From: an uncultured Christensenella sp.
GTDB lineage: Bacteria; Bacillota; Clostridia; Christensenellales; Borkfalkiaceae
Reading direction: 5' to 3'
Assembly (NCBI GenBank): GCA_910576655.1
Contig: CAJTJC010000003.1
Location: forward strand, 1-64,000
Length of the DNA stretch: 64,000 nucleotides
Shown one piece after another: positions 15,589-23,667 of this stretch; within the stretch, counting starts at the first letter, position 1, and the number at the start of each line of letters is the position of its first letter. The translations under genes and the position numbers were made by a program. The notes beneath the pieces are model-generated. The model did no database searches. It saw only the letters and a program-made list of their open reading frames with translations, and had not been told where the DNA came from.

Positions 15589-17255
15589 ATTACGTTATTG
15601 ATTGCATATTTTTCATCGCAGGAAACGCACAGCCTTACGTTGTGCGAATAGTCGGCAAGCGCGACATTGTTCTCGTTTTTGAAAAGCTTACTTTTCAAAA
15701 CGAGGCTCTGCCATACGCCTCCGAGAACGGTTTGGGAATATCTGTACGATTCGCCAGCGGCGGTATCCTCTATCATGAAGACTATTTCAGCGGTTTCGTC
15801 GCAAAATACGTCTATTTTAAATACCTTATCACGCGACGGAGAATACCTTACACTGTTAAGGCGATAAGTTGTCAATCCGTACTCGGAATAAATTCCGTCT
15901 ATACCCTTAGCTTTTTTTACAATCTGCGGCAGAGCGACGTCGCCCGTGAAGAATATTCCGCCGACCGCGACCGAACGTATATCCGATATACAGAACCCGT
16001 CTGTTCCGTTTTTAGCGCTGAACATTACGCTGCATTTGTCGCAGGTATTTTTAAACCTTCCGCTCAGTTTTTTGACCGCCGTTTTCGACCATACGGTAAA
16101 TCCGTTCGCGTAGGTTGCGTAGGACAGTACGAACAGCGTCGAAGTATCCTTATACACGTTCAGGTTCGTTCTGAACTCGTTATCCGATATTTTTTTGGGA
16201 GGGGCGCAAAGTATCCATTCCCTTATCGAAGAGTCGATAGCGTCCTCCGCCATATAAATTCCACATTCCTTGATGTCGCCCGAGCTTGCGAATTTGGCCG
16301 TTGCCACGAGGTTTTGCTCGCCGTCGACAGAAACGGTAATATCGCCGTTCTGCGGCAAAAATACTTGCCTGCCTTTGAGATGCTTGCCGAGAAACATAAA
16401 CATATCCTCGAAGCTCTTTCCGTCGATTGACGCGTCGCACTGCACCGAATAAGCAATGATGCTGTCTGCGGCAAACTCGGCGTTTATACGCGAAAAAGTA
16501 TCGTAGGCGCGGTCGTAGTCGAAACGCACGTCGTTCGTGGAGCAAAGCAAAAGCATGGGGCAACGCACGAATGGCGCATACGCCTGCGAATCGATTCCGG
16601 CTATAAAGCGATAGCGTTCGGTGTCTAGCTGCTGCTCGTCGGTGCGGTATTTGCTTATACCGAAGTATGCAAGCCAACCGACCGCGCAAACGGGAATTGC
16701 GCAACGGAACTTGCGCGCGGCGGCAAGTTTCCAAGCAATTTCACCGCCGTCCCTTATTCCGAGCACGGCAACGTCCTCGCAGCCGGTACGCTCGGTAACG
16801 TATTTTCTCGCATAAATGCCGACCGCCACCCACTCGTACCAGCTGGTTTTATCGGCGCTTTCGTCTACGTATTCCTTGTTGCGTCCGCATTTGAGTGTGT
16901 TTGCGTAATCTATATTTTTCGGATATACCGTGCAGCGTTCGCCGTTCTCCCACTCGCCGCGGTAGTCCACCATAAACGCGGAATAGCCGCGCTCGACAAA
17001 AAGGCGCAACACCGTTTCGTCGACGCTGTCAGAGCTGTCGGGGAAAATTATTACCGTTTCTTTGGATGGCGCAGTCTCGCTCGACGCAAAGACGCCGAAT
17101 ACCTTTACTCTGCCCTCGCCCGTCTCTCTGCCGAGGAAATTCACTCTCTCGAACTTGACTCCCCTGTCACGCTTAACGCCGATAGTTACGGCGGACAAAT
17201 CGAGAGTGTCGTCAAAATTGTTCCAAAGGGTTGTCGGCGTAAGTATATGGGACAA
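15579..17255 (-). CDS. Alpha/beta-hydrolase-like protein, probably inactive, with C-terminal beta domains
   Basis: A 558-residue protein starting with TTG at 17255, seven bases after a perfect AAGGAG. Residues 60-270 resemble alpha/beta hydrolases of the acetyl xylan esterase/dienelactone type: V-I-I-F-P-D-S-S, G-Y-S-A-F-M-V-D-Y-R-G, and a D near L-L-L-C-S-T-N-D-V. But the nucleophile elbow reads L-G-I-R-D-G-G at 165-171, with Arg168 where Ser should be, so classical catalysis is not expected. Residues 300-558 seem to be beta-sandwich units without a recognised family. No signal peptide. It heads the operon with lepB and pepF; its role is unknown. Confidence 0.6.
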   Translation of the reverse strand: MSHILTPTTLWNNFDDTLDLSAVTIGVKRDRGVKFERVNFLGRETGEGRVKVFGVFASSETAPSKETVIIFPDSSDSVDETVLRLFVERGYSAFMVDYRGEWENGERCTVYPKNIDYANTLKCGRNKEYVDESADKTSWYEWVAVGIYARKYVTERTGCEDVAVLGIRDGGEIAWKLAAARKFRCAIPVCAVGWLAYFGISKYRTDEQQLDTERYRFIAGIDSQAYAPFVRCPMLLLCSTNDVRFDYDRAYDTFSRINAEFAADSIIAYSVQCDASIDGKSFEDMFMFLGKHLKGRQVFLPQNGDITVSVDGEQNLVATAKFASSGDIKECGIYMAEDAIDSSIREWILCAPPKKISDNEFRTNLNVYKDTSTLFVLSYATYANGFTVWSKTAVKKLSGRFKNTCDKCSVMFSAKNGTDGFCISDIRSVAVGGIFFTGDVALPQIVKKAKGIDGIYSEYGLTTYRLNSVRYSPSRDKVFKIDVFCDETAEIVFMIEDTAAGESYRYSQTVLGGVWQSLVLKSKLFKNENNVALADYSHNVRLCVSCDEKYAINNVMWL

Positions 17256-17305
17256 TTTGTTTCTCCTTGCGAATAAAAATTTACAGTAAATTACAACGAA
17301 TGTAA

Positions 17306-17334
17306 TTGATTTTTTTCCTTCTTACACTTATAAT
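17306..17334 (+). promoter_or_regulatory. Sigma-A promoter of the dnaD-like gene
   Basis: TTGATT at 17306-17311, 17-bp spacer, TATAAT at 17329-17334. The predicted start is near 17341. The same two hexamers and spacing occur on the other strand at 17350-17378, so the two promoters face each other. Confidence 0.7.
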
Positions 17335-17349
17335 ATAATTTACATAAAC

Positions 17350-17378
17350 ATTATAGTCCTTTCGGACAAATAAATCAA
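17350..17378 (-). promoter_or_regulatory. Sigma-A promoter of the seven-gene operon
   Basis: On the minus strand TTGATT (17378-17373), 17-bp spacer, TATAAT (17355-17350). Start of transcription would be near 17343, giving a leader of about 88 bases. Confidence 0.7.
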
Positions 17379-17402
17379 GCGATAAAAACGGAGTTTAAAA
17401 AA

Positions 17403-19094
17403 ATGCCCTTTATTTCGGTTTCCGACGAAATAGCAAATAAATCGTTCACTTACGTCGAAAACAAGTTCATATCCAAATATCTGCCCGTTTTAGACCCCGT
17501 TGCGGTAAAGGTTTACCTGTATTCGCTTTATCTTTTCCAAAGCGGGTTCGGAGGCTCGCTCGAAGACCTTGCGTTCAAACTGAATATGACAGCAGACGAA
17601 GCGCAAAGTTATTTCGAGTATCTGGAAGAGTTCGAGCTGGTTTCGGTAATTTCCGTTTCGCCGTTCGAGGTAAAAATCCTCGACGCGGAAAATATCAGCG
17701 GCACGCCAAAAAAATTCAAGCCCGAAAAATACGCCGACTTTACCAAAGCGGTTCAAAGCATTATAAAGGGCAGAATGATTTCCACAAACGAATTCCGCGA
17801 ATACTTCGTTATGCTGGAAGAATACGGCTTCGAGCAGAACGCGCTTATTATGATTATATCGTACTGCGTCAATTTAAAGGGCGACAATATCAGGCTGCAA
17901 TACATAAAAAAGGTTGCCAGAAGCTTTGCCGAGGACGGCATAACCAGCGCGAAAAAGGTTGACGAAAAGCTTTCCGCCTACACCTATTCCACCACCGCGC
18001 TAATCGGTATTTTCAAGGCGGCGGGAATTAACCGACAGCCCGATATAGAGGACGACAAGCTATACAAAAAATGGACTGCCGAACTCGGCTTCGACGACGG
18101 CGCGATTGCCGCCTGTGCGAAGAAGTTCAAAATTAAGTCTACCGAAAAACTTGACTCAACTCTCGAAGAGCTGTACAAAAACAAAAAGTTCGACGTAAAA
18201 GAAATAGAAGCCTACTGCGACGGCAGAATAGCAGTATACAACTGCGCGCTGGATATTGCCAAAGCGCTGGGCGTGTATATGCAGAACGCCGCGCCGTATC
18301 TTGAAAATTACGTAAACGTCTGGTGTGACTGGGGCTTCGGCTTTACCGCGCTGAAATCAATCGCGGAATACTGCTTTAAAAACGGAAAAAAATCGTTCGA
18401 GGAAATGAACGATTTCGTTAAAGGGCTTTACGACGACGGCGCCGTTTCCGACGGAAGCGTTAACGACTGTCTTGAAAAACTGCGCGCGCAGGACGCGTTT
18501 ATCAGAAAAATGCTCAACGCCTGCGGACTTACGCGTAAGGTTATAGAATGGGACAGAGCAAGCCTTGAAAAATGGCGAAGCTGGAGCTTCTCGGACGAGA
18601 TGATACTCGAGGCCGCAACCCTTTCCGCAGGAAAATCCAACCCCACCTCTTATATGAGCGGCATACTGTCGTCGTGGAAATCCGAGGGCAAATTCAACAT
18701 CGACGAGGTACGGCAACACCCCTCCTCCGCTCACGCAACTAAAGCCGACGTGGAAAAGCACTACTACGATTTGCGGCACTATGCCGAGGCTAAGGCTGAA
18801 AAAACCCTGAACAACGCGCTTGCAGACAGCGTATACGGCGACATACGCAAGCAGCTCAACGAGCTTGCAATTTCGCTTGCGTTTGCCGAGGTAAGAGACG
18901 CCGAAAAAGCCGAAGGTATTTCGCAGCAAATTAAAAAACTCGAAGCCGACGGCGACAGACGGCTTAAAGAGCTTTGCATTGATAAAGCCGACTTCACGCC
19001 GAAATATTCCTGCAAAATCTGTAACGACACGGGATACGCCAAGGACGGCTCGCCCTGCGAGTGTATGAAAAAGTTTATCGCATCAATAAAATGA
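17403..19094 (+). CDS. DnaD-domain replication initiation protein with C-terminal Cys motif
   Basis: A 563-residue DnaD-like protein. An N-terminal winged-helix part (about 10-95) is followed by helical DnaD/DnaB_2 domains (about 105-190, 270-350 and 365-440). The C-terminus has C-K-I-C-N-D-T-G-Y then C-E-C, a C-x2-C/C-x-C motif normally seen at the N-terminus of DnaC/DnaI-type helicase loaders. DnaD proteins help load the replicative helicase at origins and restart sites. It is monocistronic, with its own promoter, a GGAG ribosome site and a terminator; the loader ATPase that often follows is absent here. Confidence 0.85.
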   Translation: MPFISVSDEIANKSFTYVENKFISKYLPVLDPVAVKVYLYSLYLFQSGFGGSLEDLAFKLNMTADEAQSYFEYLEEFELVSVISVSPFEVKILDAENISGTPKKFKPEKYADFTKAVQSIIKGRMISTNEFREYFVMLEEYGFEQNALIMIISYCVNLKGDNIRLQYIKKVARSFAEDGITSAKKVDEKLSAYTYSTTALIGIFKAAGINRQPDIEDDKLYKKWTAELGFDDGAIAACAKKFKIKSTEKLDSTLEELYKNKKFDVKEIEAYCDGRIAVYNCALDIAKALGVYMQNAAPYLENYVNVWCDWGFGFTALKSIAEYCFKNGKKSFEEMNDFVKGLYDDGAVSDGSVNDCLEKLRAQDAFIRKMLNACGLTRKVIEWDRASLEKWRSWSFSDEMILEAATLSAGKSNPTSYMSGILSSWKSEGKFNIDEVRQHPSSAHATKADVEKHYYDLRHYAEAKAEKTLNNALADSVYGDIRKQLNELAISLAFAEVRDAEKAEGISQQIKKLEADGDRRLKELCIDKADFTPKYSCKICNDTGYAKDGSPCECMKKFIASIK

Positions 19095-19099
19095 AAACG

Positions 19100-19126
19100 G
19101 CTGTACCTTGCGGTACAGCTTTTTTT
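19100..19126 (+). terminator. Rho-independent terminator after the dnaD-like gene
   Basis: An 8-bp stem (GCTGTACC with GGTACAGC), loop TTGC, followed by seven T residues. Confidence 0.92.
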
Positions 19127-19159
19127 AACCATTATATATGCATTTCGCCGACGCTTAAG

Positions 19160-20068
19160 CTAACTGGTCAAATCTTTGTTGACTTCTTCTTCACCGTTAA
19201 AAGGATTGACGTGAATGGTTATGTGCTTTACTAAGGGGAAATGCTCTTCTATTCCGTTATGCACCGCCTCGGCTATGGCGTGAGCTTCAATCAGCGGCAA
19301 ATCCGCATCGCATGCAATTTCAGCAATTACGTAAATTCTGTTACCGAACATTCGGGTCATCAGACTGTCAAGCTTCACGACGCCGTCGAACCCTGATATA
19401 AATTCTTTTATTTCTTTTTCCGTTTTTTCGTCGCACGCCTCGTCGGTCATTTTTTTAATTGCGTCAATAAATATCTGCACGGCGGCAACGAGAATGAAAA
19501 TACATATTACGATACAGGCTATCGAATCGAGAATTTTAACCCCGCACAATCCGCCGACAACGCCGACAAGACTGCCTATGGACGAGAGCGAGTCCGAACG
19601 GTGATGCCACGCGTCGGCTTTCAAAGCGGAAGAATTTACCTTTTTAGCCGACGAATACGTGTACCAGAACATCCCCTCCTTGACTACTATCGACACCGCA
19701 GCAGCGACCACCGCTATTATGCCCGGAACTTCAAAATTTTTATATTCGCCCGTAACGATATTGTTTACTCCCGAATATCCTACGCCCGCGCCGGTTGCAA
19801 ACAGAACCACTGCAAGCAAAAGCGCGGCTACACACTCGAAACGCTCGTGTCCGAACGGGTGATTTTTGTCCGCCTTTTTAGCTGCGATTTTAACGCCTAT
19901 CAACACTATTACCGTTGAAAAAACGTCCGACGCCGAATGTATCGCATCGGAAATAAGCGCATAAGAATTGCCGAATACGCCTGCAAGCGTTTTGAAAATA
20001 ACGAGCGCGGCGTTTACAATTAAAGTAACTATCGATACTTTTACGGCAACTTTCTGCAAATCTTGCAT
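19160..20068 (-). CDS. Cation diffusion facilitator transporter
   Basis: A CDF-family metal efflux protein of 302 residues with about six membrane segments and a C-terminal cytoplasmic metal-sensing domain (about 205-295). The transport-site motifs S-D-A-I-H-S-A-S-D (helix 2) and A-D-A-W-H-H-R-S-D (helix 5) carry the metal-ligand His and Asp residues of zinc/iron/manganese transporters, and N-H-P-F-G-H-E-R-F-E is the family signature. The ATG at 20068 is preferred over an in-frame TTG at 20101, which has no ribosome site; AGGGG lies somewhat far before the ATG, so the start is not certain. Confidence 0.9.
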   Translation of the reverse strand: MQDLQKVAVKVSIVTLIVNAALVIFKTLAGVFGNSYALISDAIHSASDVFSTVIVLIGVKIAAKKADKNHPFGHERFECVAALLLAVVLFATGAGVGYSGVNNIVTGEYKNFEVPGIIAVVAAAVSIVVKEGMFWYTYSSAKKVNSSALKADAWHHRSDSLSSIGSLVGVVGGLCGVKILDSIACIVICIFILVAAVQIFIDAIKKMTDEACDEKTEKEIKEFISGFDGVVKLDSLMTRMFGNRIYVIAEIACDADLPLIEAHAIAEAVHNGIEEHFPLVKHITIHVNPFNGEEEVNKDLTS

Positions 20069-20158
20069 TTTTACTAAAAACCCCTGAAAATGAATTGACA
20101 ATAATTTCAGTTTAAAATATAATATTCAAGTAAACAAAATATTGACAAGCTTGCAGTT

Positions 20159-20187
20159 ATTATATCGCAATCCGACGGCGTTGTCAA
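20159..20187 (-). promoter_or_regulatory. Consensus sigma-A promoter of the cation transporter gene
   Basis: On the minus strand TTGACA (20187-20182), exactly 17 bp, TATAAT (20164-20159): a perfect match to the consensus. It lies between the divergent transporter gene and tRNA-Thr. Confidence 0.88.
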
Positions 20188-20196
20188 TTCAATAAC

Positions 20197-20272
<76 letters not shown>

Positions 20273-20274
20273 AG

Positions 20275-20300
20275 AAAACCACCAGATATGGTGGTTTTTT
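20275..20300 (+). terminator. Terminator of tRNA-Thr
   Basis: A 10-bp stem (AAAACCACCA with TGGTGGTTTT), loop GATA, then more T residues. The following 150 bases to 20451 hold no gene or clear signal. Confidence 0.9.
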
Positions 20301-20451
20301 CTTATATTTTCACTACAAATTGTGGTCTTAGAGACTTTCAGATATCCTCCATCGTGTGCCACAAAGTGTAAAAATTAGTCCAAATGTGCCAATATCTATT
20401 TTTGTGATTCTATATATACCTTTTAAAAAAGCAATTCGTCCACCATATTCA

Positions 20452-20491
20452 AAAGAATAAGCGAACTTTTTTCAAAGTTCGCTTATTCTTT
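20452..20491 (-). terminator. Terminator of the InlB-repeat lipoprotein gene
   Basis: An 18-bp perfect stem (20452-20469 with 20474-20491) with a four-base loop, overlapping the stop codon by two bases and ending in T residues on the minus strand. Confidence 0.85.
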
Positions 20492-22622
20492 AAAACCTAT
20501 CTATATAAGGATTCTCCAAATCCTCTTTCCAAAAGTCATACGGTATTCCTACTTTTTGTCCTTCAATTTCTATCTCACTTAAATAATACAATTTATAAGC
20601 TTCCAATTCCTGCATTCCTTCTTTTACTATTAAATGTGATACAGCTGCACTATGGAAACTATAGAAATCTTTTCTCATTTCAATTGTATGACTAAGTTCA
20701 TGTATATAAGCGCCAAGTGCCGTTTCCCAATAACAACTATTCAAATCCAACAAGTCTTCGATATTAATCCTATTTACTGATGATTCAAAATATATTGTTC
20801 CGTATTTTTCTGTTGCTGCCCCGGCGGCGCTGTGAAAAAGATGATTATATTCATTAAAATTTAAAGTAGTTAAAATACTTTGATACTGTTCGCGGCGTTC
20901 CTTTGTTATTTCAGGAATATTCCATGGCCATATATCTACATTCCCACCCGAATCCTGAGTAATGCTCTCTGTACCAATCGCTTGTGTCGTAAAGTACTCA
21001 TCCACTACAAAGTCAACAAGTCCGTCAAGCATATCTTCCAACGTCTCTTCAAGTTTTATCGTTAGATTATGATATACTTGTCTTTCTATATCTGATATCC
21101 GATAATTAACTGCAACTGTTTCGCCTGTCGGATTACCGTGCTGTTGTGTTGGTAGCATTGCCTGCACGTCAGTTATATAAATCATTAAAATCTTATACGT
21201 AAACGTTTCGTGTGCTTTCCACTTTGCGTGTAACTTGTTCAAACTATTTTCAAATACTTTATCTCCTGCTATTATTATCCCGTTTTCGTCAGATACTTGC
21301 AGTTTGTCCTGATACCAACCGCAGAAAGTAAATTTATCTTTTTCAGGTACAGGCAAAGTAACTTTTTCTGTTTCAAAATAAGTTAATTCTACTTCTTCAA
21401 CCGCATCTTTTGTTACCATATTATAGTTCAACTTAAACGTTCTTTTTATTATCTCAAAGTACGCTGTTATCTGTATATCTTTTGTACAATAATAATCTCT
21501 CCTTGTTTCAGTTTTATATCCGTCCGACCAACCTATAAATTTATATCCCTCATCTGGTACGGCAGTTACCCATTCAGTCTGTCTGCCATATATTACAGAT
21601 TGCTCTGCTGCCCCTTCTATCTTTCCGTTAGATTCTGCAATGTAGGTTACTTGAACGTGTTTTAACTTAAAATACGCAAAAATTTGTTTATTGCTTGTAA
21701 TATTTTTTTCTTGTCTTGTCGCTGTTGCAACTCCGTCCGACCATACGTCAAATTCATAGCCCTCATTTGGGATGGCAGTTACCAATTCCGTTTCGCTGCC
21801 GTAAGCTACAGTTTGTTGTGCCGTACCTTCTATTTTTCCATTAACTCCCGCGTAATAAGTTACCGTAACGTGTTTCAATTTGAAATAAGCAGAAATCTGT
21901 TTATCACTTTTTAAATTTGTATCTTGTCTTGTCGCACTTGTAATACCGTCCGACCATACGTCAAATTCGTACCCTTCGTCGGGGACTGCGGTTACCGTTT
22001 CTGTTGTACTTCCATACGTTACTGTTTGCTCCGCTACCCCGTCTATCTTTCCGTTAGATTCTGCCACATAAGTTACTTGAACGTGTTTTAACTTAAAATA
22101 CGCAAAAATTTGTTTATTGCTTGTAATGTTTTTTTCTTGTCTTGTCGCTGTTGTAACTCCGTCCGACCACACGTCAAATTCATAACCCTCATTTGGAATG
22201 GCTTCCACAATTTCGTTTAAATCCGCACCATATTGTATACCTCTTATTATTGATCCGCCTTTTACATATCCGCCATCTCCGCTTTGATATTCAACAGTAA
22301 ACTCCATTATTTTGAATATTGCTTCTATACGTTTATTCTCAGTTACATTCTCTTCCTTTCTTGTTGCCTCTTCTACTCCGTCTGACCACTTTTCGAAATA
22401 ATAACCTTCTTCCCAAGCTAGCGCAGTTACTTCGTTCCCGCAACCGCCCTTTTTTACTGTTTGATTAGCTTCACCGTCAATCCGCCCACCGTAATTCGTG
22501 GAATACGTTATATTAAACGTTTCAATATTATCTTCTTTTTCATTACAACCAAACAAAAATATTGTAGAACACAACGTTATTAAAATTGTAAGTAATGCTA
22601 TTAAATAATATTTTCTCTTCAT
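20490..22622 (-). CDS. Lipoprotein with InlB-type repeats and a HExxH metalloprotease-like domain
   Basis: A 710-residue exported lipoprotein starting at 22622; the frame also runs back to a TTG at 22667, but only the ATG puts the signal peptide at the N-terminus (lipobox L-F-G-C). Five divergent InlB B-repeats of about 71 residues, each with E-G-Y-x-F-x-x-W-S-D-G, are followed by one Flg_new/InlB-type unit ending near residue 470. The C-terminal domain has H-E-L-S-H-T-I-E near residue 620, the zinc-binding pattern of metallopeptidases, preceded by A-L-G-A-Y-I. So it is probably a surface-anchored protease with adhesive spacer repeats. The gene is much richer in AT than its neighbours and lies beside tRNA-Thr, suggesting acquisition by transfer. 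Confidence 0.7.
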   Translation of the reverse strand: MKRKYYLIALLTILITLCSTIFLFGCNEKEDNIETFNITYSTNYGGRIDGEANQTVKKGGCGNEVTALAWEEGYYFEKWSDGVEEATRKEENVTENKRIEAIFKIMEFTVEYQSGDGGYVKGGSIIRGIQYGADLNEIVEAIPNEGYEFDVWSDGVTTATRQEKNITSNKQIFAYFKLKHVQVTYVAESNGKIDGVAEQTVTYGSTTETVTAVPDEGYEFDVWSDGITSATRQDTNLKSDKQISAYFKLKHVTVTYYAGVNGKIEGTAQQTVAYGSETELVTAIPNEGYEFDVWSDGVATATRQEKNITSNKQIFAYFKLKHVQVTYIAESNGKIEGAAEQSVIYGRQTEWVTAVPDEGYKFIGWSDGYKTETRRDYYCTKDIQITAYFEIIKRTFKLNYNMVTKDAVEEVELTYFETEKVTLPVPEKDKFTFCGWYQDKLQVSDENGIIIAGDKVFENSLNKLHAKWKAHETFTYKILMIYITDVQAMLPTQQHGNPTGETVAVNYRISDIERQVYHNLTIKLEETLEDMLDGLVDFVVDEYFTTQAIGTESITQDSGGNVDIWPWNIPEITKERREQYQSILTTLNFNEYNHLFHSAAGAATEKYGTIYFESSVNRINIEDLLDLNSCYWETALGAYIHELSHTIEMRKDFYSFHSAAVSHLIVKEGMQELEAYKLYYLSEIEIEGQKVGIPYDFWKEDLENPYIDRF
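21443..22517 (-). repeat. Five tandem 71-codon InlB-like repeats
   Basis: Tandem units of about 213 bases encoding divergent InlB B-repeats. Copies two and four are nearly identical over their second half and run on into similar first halves of copies three and five. The matching blocks starting at 21655 and 22081 are exactly 426 bases apart, the length of two units, which points to a recent two-unit duplication. Confidence 0.85.
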
Positions 22623-22686
22623 ATTGTAATTGTAGTCCCCATAAGAAAAATCTGAAACGTACGGCAATACGCCGCTTTAAATACGT

Positions 22687-23139
22687 TCATTGACGACCCC
22701 CTTCCATCAGACTGTTATAATATTTTTCAAGATTATCCGCGATAGTTTCCAGCTCTTTATAGAACGCAATCCTCTGCTCGTCGGTAAAGTCGTAGCTTAC
22801 AGCCTTGACCGCGCTTGCCGCCTTGCGGCTTATTACCCCCGCGAAATCCGCGCCGGCGTCGGTAAGCTTAATTACCGCGCCGTATCTTTTAGGGTCGTAG
22901 CTAACGTAACCGCACTCTCCCAAAGTTTTGATTGCGCGCGAAATCGCCGCCTTGTCCTCTAAGGTAAGCTTTGTAAGCTCCGCGGCGGTCAGTCCTTCCC
23001 TTCGGCTGTTGAGATAATAAATACACATGACGTGTATAGTCTTTAAACCGTATTCACGCATTTCAAGCGATTTGATTTTGTGTACAAGTTTGTTAAGCTT
23101 TAAAACGGAAACCGTAAACTGTTCGAAAATATTTTCCAT
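22687..23139 (-). CDS. MarR-family transcriptional regulator
   Basis: A 150-residue MarR protein. The winged helix covers about 30-100: G-L-T-A-A-E-L-T-K-L-T, the recognition helix D-K-A-A-I-S-R-A-I-K-T-L, and a wing with Y-D-P-K-R-Y-G-A-V-I-K-L-T-D-A-G; flanking helices form the dimer. MarR proteins mostly repress their own and adjacent genes and respond to phenolics, drugs or oxidants. A 30-base palindrome right before its ATG overlaps its consensus promoter, so autorepression is likely. The divergent SdpI-like gene may share control. Confidence 0.92.
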   Translation of the reverse strand: MENIFEQFTVSVLKLNKLVHKIKSLEMREYGLKTIHVMCIYYLNSRREGLTAAELTKLTLEDKAAISRAIKTLGECGYVSYDPKRYGAVIKLTDAGADFAGVISRKAASAVKAVSYDFTDEQRIAFYKELETIADNLEKYYNSLMEGGRQ

Positions 23140-23140
23140 A

Positions 23141-23170
23141 ATAATACCGTTGATTTATCAACGGTATTAT
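23141..23170. promoter_or_regulatory. Perfect palindromic operator upstream of marR
   Basis: A 14-bp perfect inverted repeat with a two-base centre (ATAATACCGTTGAT, TT, ATCAACGGTATTAT), beginning two bases before the marR start codon and overlapping its -10 box. This is well suited to a MarR dimer. Confidence 0.85.
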
Positions 23171-23195
23171 ATTACAAACTTTACAGAGTTGTCAA
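23166..23195 (-). promoter_or_regulatory. Sigma-A promoter of marR
   Basis: On the minus strand TTGACA (23195-23190), 18-bp spacer, TATAAT (23171-23166). The -10 box overlaps the operator palindrome. Confidence 0.85.
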
Positions 23196-23210
23196 GTATT
23201 ATTTTTGCTA

Positions 23211-23239
23211 TTGCAAATTACGGCAGACCGTGTTATAAT
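23211..23239 (+). promoter_or_regulatory. Sigma-A promoter of the SdpI-like gene
   Basis: TTGCAA at 23211-23216, 17-bp spacer, TATAAT at 23234-23239. A GGGGGTG ribosome site follows at about 23245. Confidence 0.8.
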
Positions 23240-23257
23240 TATTCGGGGGTGAAAATT

Positions 23258-23635
23258 ATGATATGGTGGATTACCTTTATTTGCGCTATGATTATTCCGT
23301 CTATTATGTTATGCTGCGGATTGCTTATGTGGAAGCGTCCGCCGAGAAAAATTAACGGGTTTATCGGATACCGCACCACAAAATCTATGAAAAACGAGGA
23401 AACCTGGAAATATGCGCACGATTTTTGCGGAAAGCTTTGGACTGCATTAGGCGCGGCAGCGCTTATTATTTCCGCGGCGGTGATAGGACCGTTTTACCAC
23501 GCTTCGGAAAAGACCGTCGCCATAGTTGCATTGGTAACAGGCATAACCCAGTTTGCGGTTTTGTTAACCTCCGTAATTCCGACCGAAATTGCATTAAACA
23601 GAACTTTTGATAACGACGGTATAAAAAGACGGTAA
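23258..23635 (+). CDS. SdpI-family membrane protein
   Basis: A 125-residue membrane protein with three hydrophobic segments (about 1-24, 60-82, 85-107). The motif G-Y-R-T-x-x-S-M-x-N-x-E-T-W-x-x-A near residues 37-53 is the signature of the SdpI/YhfL-like family; B. subtilis SdpI gives immunity to the SdpC toxin and signals through a regulator. Here it is divergent to a marR gene and single, with no toxin gene nearby, so an immunity role is only a possibility. The start at 23258 fits the ribosome site; the longer frame upstream overlaps marR and its promoter. Confidence 0.8.
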   Translation: MIWWITFICAMIIPSIMLCCGLLMWKRPPRKINGFIGYRTTKSMKNEETWKYAHDFCGKLWTALGAAALIISAAVIGPFYHASEKTVAIVALVTGITQFAVLLTSVIPTEIALNRTFDNDGIKRR

Positions 23636-23667
23636 AAAACCTGCGGCATACCTGCCGCAGGTTTTTT
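23634..23667. terminator. Bidirectional terminator
   Basis: A 15-bp perfect stem (23634-23648 with 23653-23667), GC-rich centre flanked by A and T runs, between the convergent SdpI-like and pgmB genes. Confidence 0.93.

Noticed and set aside
20142..20147. TTGACA on the plus strand as a tRNA-Thr promoter
   Set aside because: No -10 box lies 16-18 bp downstream; the strong promoter in this gap is on the other strand.
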